Source: Lampris incognitus
Lineage: Eukaryota; Chordata; Actinopteri; Lampriformes; Lampridae
DNA length: 64,000 nt
Assembly: GCF_029633865.1 (NCBI RefSeq)
Contig: NC_079219.1
Location: 13,254,137 to 13,318,136, forward strand
Direction of reading: 5' to 3'
This document shows positions 59,819 to 64,000 of the stretch, one piece after another. Numbering within the stretch: the stretch's first letter is position 1; each line of letters starts with the position of its first letter. A program made the translations under genes and the position numbers. Under the pieces are notes generated by a model. It was not told the origin of the DNA and made no database searches. It saw nothing but the letters and a program-made list of their open reading frames with translations.

Positions 59819-61421
59819 GTGCGTCCGGAAAGTATTCACACCCCTTCACTTTCTCCACATTTTGTTATGTTACAGCCTTATTCCAAAATGGATTAAACTC
59901 CTTTTTTTCTCATCAATCTACATACAATACCCCATAATGACAAAGCGAAAAAGGTTTTGTAGAAATTTTTGCAAATTTATTGAAAATAAAAAACTGAAAT
60001 ATTGCATGTACATAAGTATTCACACCCTTTACTCAGTACTTGGTTGAGGCACCGTTGGCAGCGATTACAGCCTCAAGTCTTCTTGGGTATGAAGCTACAA
60101 GCTTGGCACACCTATATTTGGGGTATTTCTCCCATTCTTCTCTGCAGATCCTCTTGAGCTCTGTAAGGTTAGATGGGGAGCATCGCTGCACAGCTATTTT
60201 CAGGTCTTTCCAGGGATGTTCAATGGGGTTCAAGTCTGGGCCACTCAAGGATATTCACAGACTTGTCCCGAAGCCACTCCTTCGTTGTCTTGGCTGTGTG
60301 CTTAGGGTCGTTGTCATGTTGAAAGGTAAACCTTCGCCCCAGTCTGAGGTCCTGAGCGCTCTGGAGCAGGTTTTCATCGAGGATCTCTCTGTACTTTGCT
60401 CCATTCATCTTTCCCTTGATCCCGACTAGTCTCCCAGTTCCTACCGCTGAAGAACATCCCCACAGCATGATGCTGCCACCACCATGCTTCACTGTAGGGA
60501 TGGTATTAGCAAGGTGATGAGAGGTGCCTGGTTTCTTCCAGACGTGACGTTTGGCATTCAGGCCAAAGAGTTCAATCTGGGTTTCATCAGACCAGAGAAT
60601 CTTGTTTCTCATGGTCTGAGAGTCCTTTAGGTGCTTTCTGGCAAACTCCAAGCGGGCTGTCATGTGCCTTTTACAGAGCAGAGGCTTCCGTCTGGCCACT
60701 CTACCATAAAGGGCTGATTGGTGGAGTGCTGCAGAGATGGTTCTCCCATCTCCACAGAGGAATGCTGGCGCTCTGTCAGAGTGACCATCGGGTTCTTGGT
60801 CACCTCCCTGACCAAGGCCCTTCTCCCCCGATTGCTCAGTTTGGCTGGGCGGCCAGCTCTAGGAAGAGTCCTGGTGGATCCAAACTTCTTCCATTTACGA
60901 ATGATGGAGACCACTGTGCTCTTCGGGACCTTCAAAGCTGTAGACATTTTTTGTACCCTTCCCCAGATCTTTGCCTCGATACAATCCTGTCTCGGAGGTC
61001 CACAGACAATTCCTGTGACTTCATGGCTTGGTTTCTGCTCTGACATGCACTGTCAACAGTGGGACCTTATATAGACAGGTGTGCCTTTCCAAATCATGTC
61101 CAATCAATTGAATTTACTACGTGTGGACTCCAATCAAGATGTAGAAACATCTCAAGGATGATCAGTGGAAACAGGATGAACCTGAGCTCAATTTTGAGTG
61201 TCATAGCAAAGGGTGTGAATACTTATGTACATGCAATATTTCAGTTTTTTATTTTTAATAAATTTGCAAAAAATTCTACAAAACCTTTTTCACTTTGTCA
61301 TTATGGGGTATTGTGTGTAGATTGATGAGAAAAAAAGGAATTTAATCCATTTTGGAATAAGGCTGTAACATAACAGAATGTGGGGAAAGTGAAGGGGTGT
61401 GAATTCTTTCCGGATGCGCTG
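59817..61421 (-). mobile_element. Tc1-like DNA transposon
   Basis: 1.6 kb with long terminal inverted repeats: CAGTGCGTCCGGAAAGTATT at the left, and its near-complement AATTCTTTCCGGATGCGCTG at the right. The repeat extends about 90 bp inwards (TTGTTATGTTACAGCCTTAT against ATAAGGCTGTAACATAACAG). TA follows the right end; at the left a CA run has replaced the expected TA. It carries one broken transposase gene. Confidence 0.93.
60033..61046 (-). pseudogene. Tc1 transposase, broken
   Basis: Minus strand, starting MSEQKPSHEV at 61046. The N-terminal part has the paired-like helix-turn-helix (STALKVPKSTVVSIIRKWKK) and a [20 protein letters not shown] linker that bind the terminal repeats. The catalytic DD34E residues are still recognisable: Asp in [13 protein letters not shown], Asp in [11 protein letters not shown] and Glu in [10 protein letters not shown], with a [12 protein letters not shown] segment between. 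The three parts lie in different frames, with shifts near 60720 (probably a small deletion) and near 60235. The transposase would cut and paste the element at TA sites; this copy is inactive. Confidence 0.9.

Positions 61422-61429
<8 letters not shown>

Positions 61430-61452
<23 letters not shown>
61430..61452 (+). repeat. (GT)n microsatellite
   Basis: About 11 GT units between the Tc1 end and the next LINE, flanked by TA repeats. Confidence 0.9.
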
Positions 61453-61477
61453 ACATGTATATACGTATATATATACC

Positions 61478-64000
61478 CCCAGAGTCTGCAAGAGCGGGGG
61501 CGCAAGATGACTCACAGGTGGATCACACGGTAACGGAACAAGGAAAGGATTTGACAACGAGTCGGATGACCAGCACTGCAACCGATGGATCATCAGCACT
61601 GGCAGGACAAAAGCTGCACAGCTGCATCTGTGGCTGGTCAAAGGTTACATCAGTGAAGGGTCTTAAGATCCATCAAGGCAAAAAGAAGTGCCTTAGTGAG
61701 CTCGGTAAGGGGCCTCGCATTGACCAATACTTCTTAAGAAGTAGGCCAAATCAGTCGAGTGAAGCCCGGAGGCAGGAGAACCCCCACAGTCCTCAGGGTA
61801 TCAGCACCCCAGACGAAGCTCAATGTTGCATAGACCCTCCAGTGGACTCCGGTCTGGAGCCCGGCCAGCCACAGCCAGCAGCAGAGAGGAAGATGGAAGA
61901 AAGAAAACCTCAAATCCTGTGGCCCAAGTCCAGCCAGAAGATTGAGTGGGAGACCATCAACTCTGACCTTGTCCTCTTACTAGAAGGTCAAAAGGGAACA
62001 GTTGAAAGAAAACTGGAGAACATGGGAGCCATCATTTACAGCTATGGCTTAGAGAGATTTGGAGTGAAGGAGAAGATACCCAGTAGGCAGAAAGACCCTT
62101 CAACTCAGCCCAAATCCAGGAGACAGCGGGAAATTGACAGGTTGGTGAAGGAGAGAAGACAATTGAGGAAGCAGTGGAGGAAGGCCACAGAGGGAGAGAG
62201 GGTTGGGCTTTACGCACTGCAAGCTGAAATAAAGCAGCATTTGACAAAGCTGCGAAGAGCAGAACACCTCAGATGACAGCATAAGAGGAAAGAACGGGCT
62301 AGGACTCATTTCTACAGCAACCCTTACAGCTTTGTCAAGAGCCTTTTTGACAGCAAGAAAAATGGGAGCCTTAGAGTCCCCATACGAGATCTGGGAGAGC
62401 ACCTAAAGAAGACCTACTCTGATGTCCGGAGACATGAGCCAGTCACCATCCCGGATGACATGCCACCAATTCACCCACCTGACCACCATATGGACACAAG
62501 ACCCCCCACATGGAGCGAGGTGGAGAGGACGGTAAAGCAGGCAAGATCGATGTCAGCTCCTGGGCCCAATGGTATCCAGTATAGACTCTATAAGAACACT
62601 CCTGGAGTCCTGAAATACCTCTGGAAGCTGATGAAAGTGGCATGGCAGAAAAGAGTCATACCCAGGGCATGGCAAAGAGCAGGAGGCATTCTGATCCCCA
62701 AGGAAAAGAACTCTTCCTGCATCAGCCAGTTTCGCCAGATCAGCCTTCTTAATGTAGAGGGAAAGATATTTTTTAGTGTGATTGCCCAAAGGCTCTCCAC
62801 ATTCCTGCAAAGAAACAACTTTGTTGATACATCAGTGCAGAAAGCCGGGATCCATGGCTTCTCAGGATGTCTGGAGCATGCTAATATCATCTGGCACCAG
62901 ATACAAGCTGCCAAGAAAGAACGGAGAGACCTGCACGTGGTTTTCTTAGACCTTGCCAACGCTTTTGGATCAGTTCCTCACAAGATCCTGTGGACGGCGT
63001 TTGATTTTTCCATGTCCCCAAAAATATCACAGAGTTGGTCAAGACCTATTTTCAGGATCTCCAGTTCTGTGTCACAACACAGAACACCACCACCACTTGG
63101 CAACATCTGGAAATAGGCATTATGGCGGGCTGCACTATTTCCCCCCTGGCATTCATCATGGCAATGGAGCTCGTCATCCGTGCATCTCGATGGGTGGTGG
63201 GAGGCGAAAGGTCCAGGAATGGCCTGCGTCTTCCACCAGGCGTACATGGATGACTTGACCACCATAGCAACAACAAAACCATGCACCAGGCGCCTGCTGC
63301 AGAAACTCCAGGAGAACATCAAGTGGGCACGAATGGAGTTTAAACCAAGCAAATCTCGCAGCATCTCCATTGTCAAAGGCCAACTAGTAGATGAACGGTT
63401 TTGCATTAGTGATCAACCAATCCCCACGGTCCGGGAGAAGCCCATCAAGAGCCTCGGACGGTGGTACAATGCAGACCTCAAAGACACCCAGCAACTGGAG
63501 CAACTTCGCCAGGATACAATCAGTGGCCTCAGGCAAATCAACAACACTGCACTGCCCGGGAAGCTGAAGCTTTGGTGCTTTCAGTTTGGGCTGCTACCCC
63601 GACTCATGTGGCCAATAACTATGTACGAAGTCTCACTATCTCATGCCAATCGCTTGGAGAGGCTAGTGAACTCGCAGGTGAGGAAGTGGCTTGGACTGCC
63701 AAGGTGCCTCAGCAGTGTTGGACTCTACGGCATTGGAGCCCTCGCACTGCCAATTTCCAGCCTGGTTGAGGAATTCAAATGTGCCAAAGTGAGGCTGGAC
63801 ATGTCCCTCACAGAATCCCGAGACCCAATAGTGAGAGGAGTTGCTCCAACCCTAGCAACAGGGAAGAAATGGACCCCGGCTGCAGCTGTACTGGAGGCGA
63901 AATCTGCCCTCCGCCACCGAGACGTAGTAGGCCATGTTCAACAAGGCAGAGGCGGCCTTGGCCTGGGAATAAAAACACCTACCTGGCAAAAGGCGACTAC
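61478..64000 (+). mobile_element. R2/Hero-like LINE (runs off the window)
   Basis: A non-LTR retrotransposon starting near 61478 and continuing past 64000. It has an N-terminal zinc-finger region, a long basic linker and a reverse transcriptase. The C-terminal endonuclease expected in this group would lie beyond the window. The clade assignment (R2 group, Hero-like) is from remembered resemblance and is tentative. Confidence 0.65.
61508..64000 (+). pseudogene. R2/Hero-like LINE polyprotein, broken, partial
   Basis: From about 61500 one frame is open to 63116 apart from a TGA at 62274-62276. Near 61620 it has a zinc-finger-like CICGWSKVTSVKGLKIHQGK followed by KC, as in N-terminal DNA-binding fingers of R2-type LINEs. 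A basic region follows (62110-62270). Reverse transcriptase motifs are WSEVERTVKQARSMSAPGPN, SQFRQISLLNVEGKIFFSVI, HVVFLDLANAFGSVPHK (catalytic Asp), MAGCTISPLAFIMAMELVI and AYMDDLTT (catalytic pair near 63246). A one-base shift near 63020 and another near 63230 bracket a piece in a second frame (63035-63253). The final part, with PTVREKPIKSLGRWYNADLK and RKWLGLPRCLSSVGLYG, is open to the end of the window. Confidence 0.75.

Overview
This window is nuclear DNA from a ray-finned (teleost) fish. The evidence is spliced vertebrate genes with GT/AG junctions, dense AC/GT, TC and TA microsatellites, several fish-type tRNA-derived SINE families, and a teleost mix of LINEs, Ty3/gypsy, Penelope-like, Tc1, hAT and pogo elements. 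Only two host genes can be supported, both on the minus strand. One is a hyaluronan synthase of the Has1 type (four coding exons, 37118-39270). The other is a trypsin-like secreted serine protease (five coding exons, 42922-45616). Almost everything else that codes is transposable-element sequence.

Layout. 1-7.1 kb: scattered SINEs, two LINE 3' ends and a large foldback element whose loop is a 47-bp minisatellite. 7.1-29.5 kb: a deep nest of transposons. The outermost host is a minus-strand repeat, one piece of which encodes a Penelope-like reverse transcriptase. Into it went a tRNA-derived SINE, whose two halves now lie 12 kb apart with a matching 14-bp target duplication. Into the SINE went a minus-strand gypsy element (A, 7655-19963), which now holds a solo-LTR-like insert, a SINE, a plus-strand gypsy (B) carrying a hAT MITE in its LTR, an RTE-type LINE carrying another MITE, and a second LINE. 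Further along, a young 8.9-kb gypsy element (C, 20352-29274) sits in the same host repeat. 29.5-37 kb: a degraded retroviral-type integrase scrap, a tRNA-like sequence, SINEs and long microsatellites. 37-46 kb: the two host genes. 46-61 kb: a degraded pogo-like transposon, SINEs, LINE scraps, the minus-strand 3' end of an endogenous retrovirus, and a Tc1 transposon. 61.5-64 kb: an R2/Hero-like LINE that runs off the end of the window.

The most interesting element is gypsy C. Its intact 603-aa Gag has the architecture of the vertebrate PNMA (paraneoplastic Ma antigen) family: PNMA-type N-terminal domain, PNMA-type capsid region and CCHC knuckle. It is followed by aspartic protease, reverse transcriptase, RNase H and integrase, inside two 1.38-kb LTRs that differ at only about a dozen positions. 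It therefore looks like a recently active relative of the retrotransposon lineage from which PNMA genes were domesticated, although this copy carries two stops and a frameshift between Gag and Pol.

The two host genes are unrelated in function: membrane glycosyltransferase versus secreted protease. No operon-like logic applies. All assignments are by reading translations and motifs; no database search was run.
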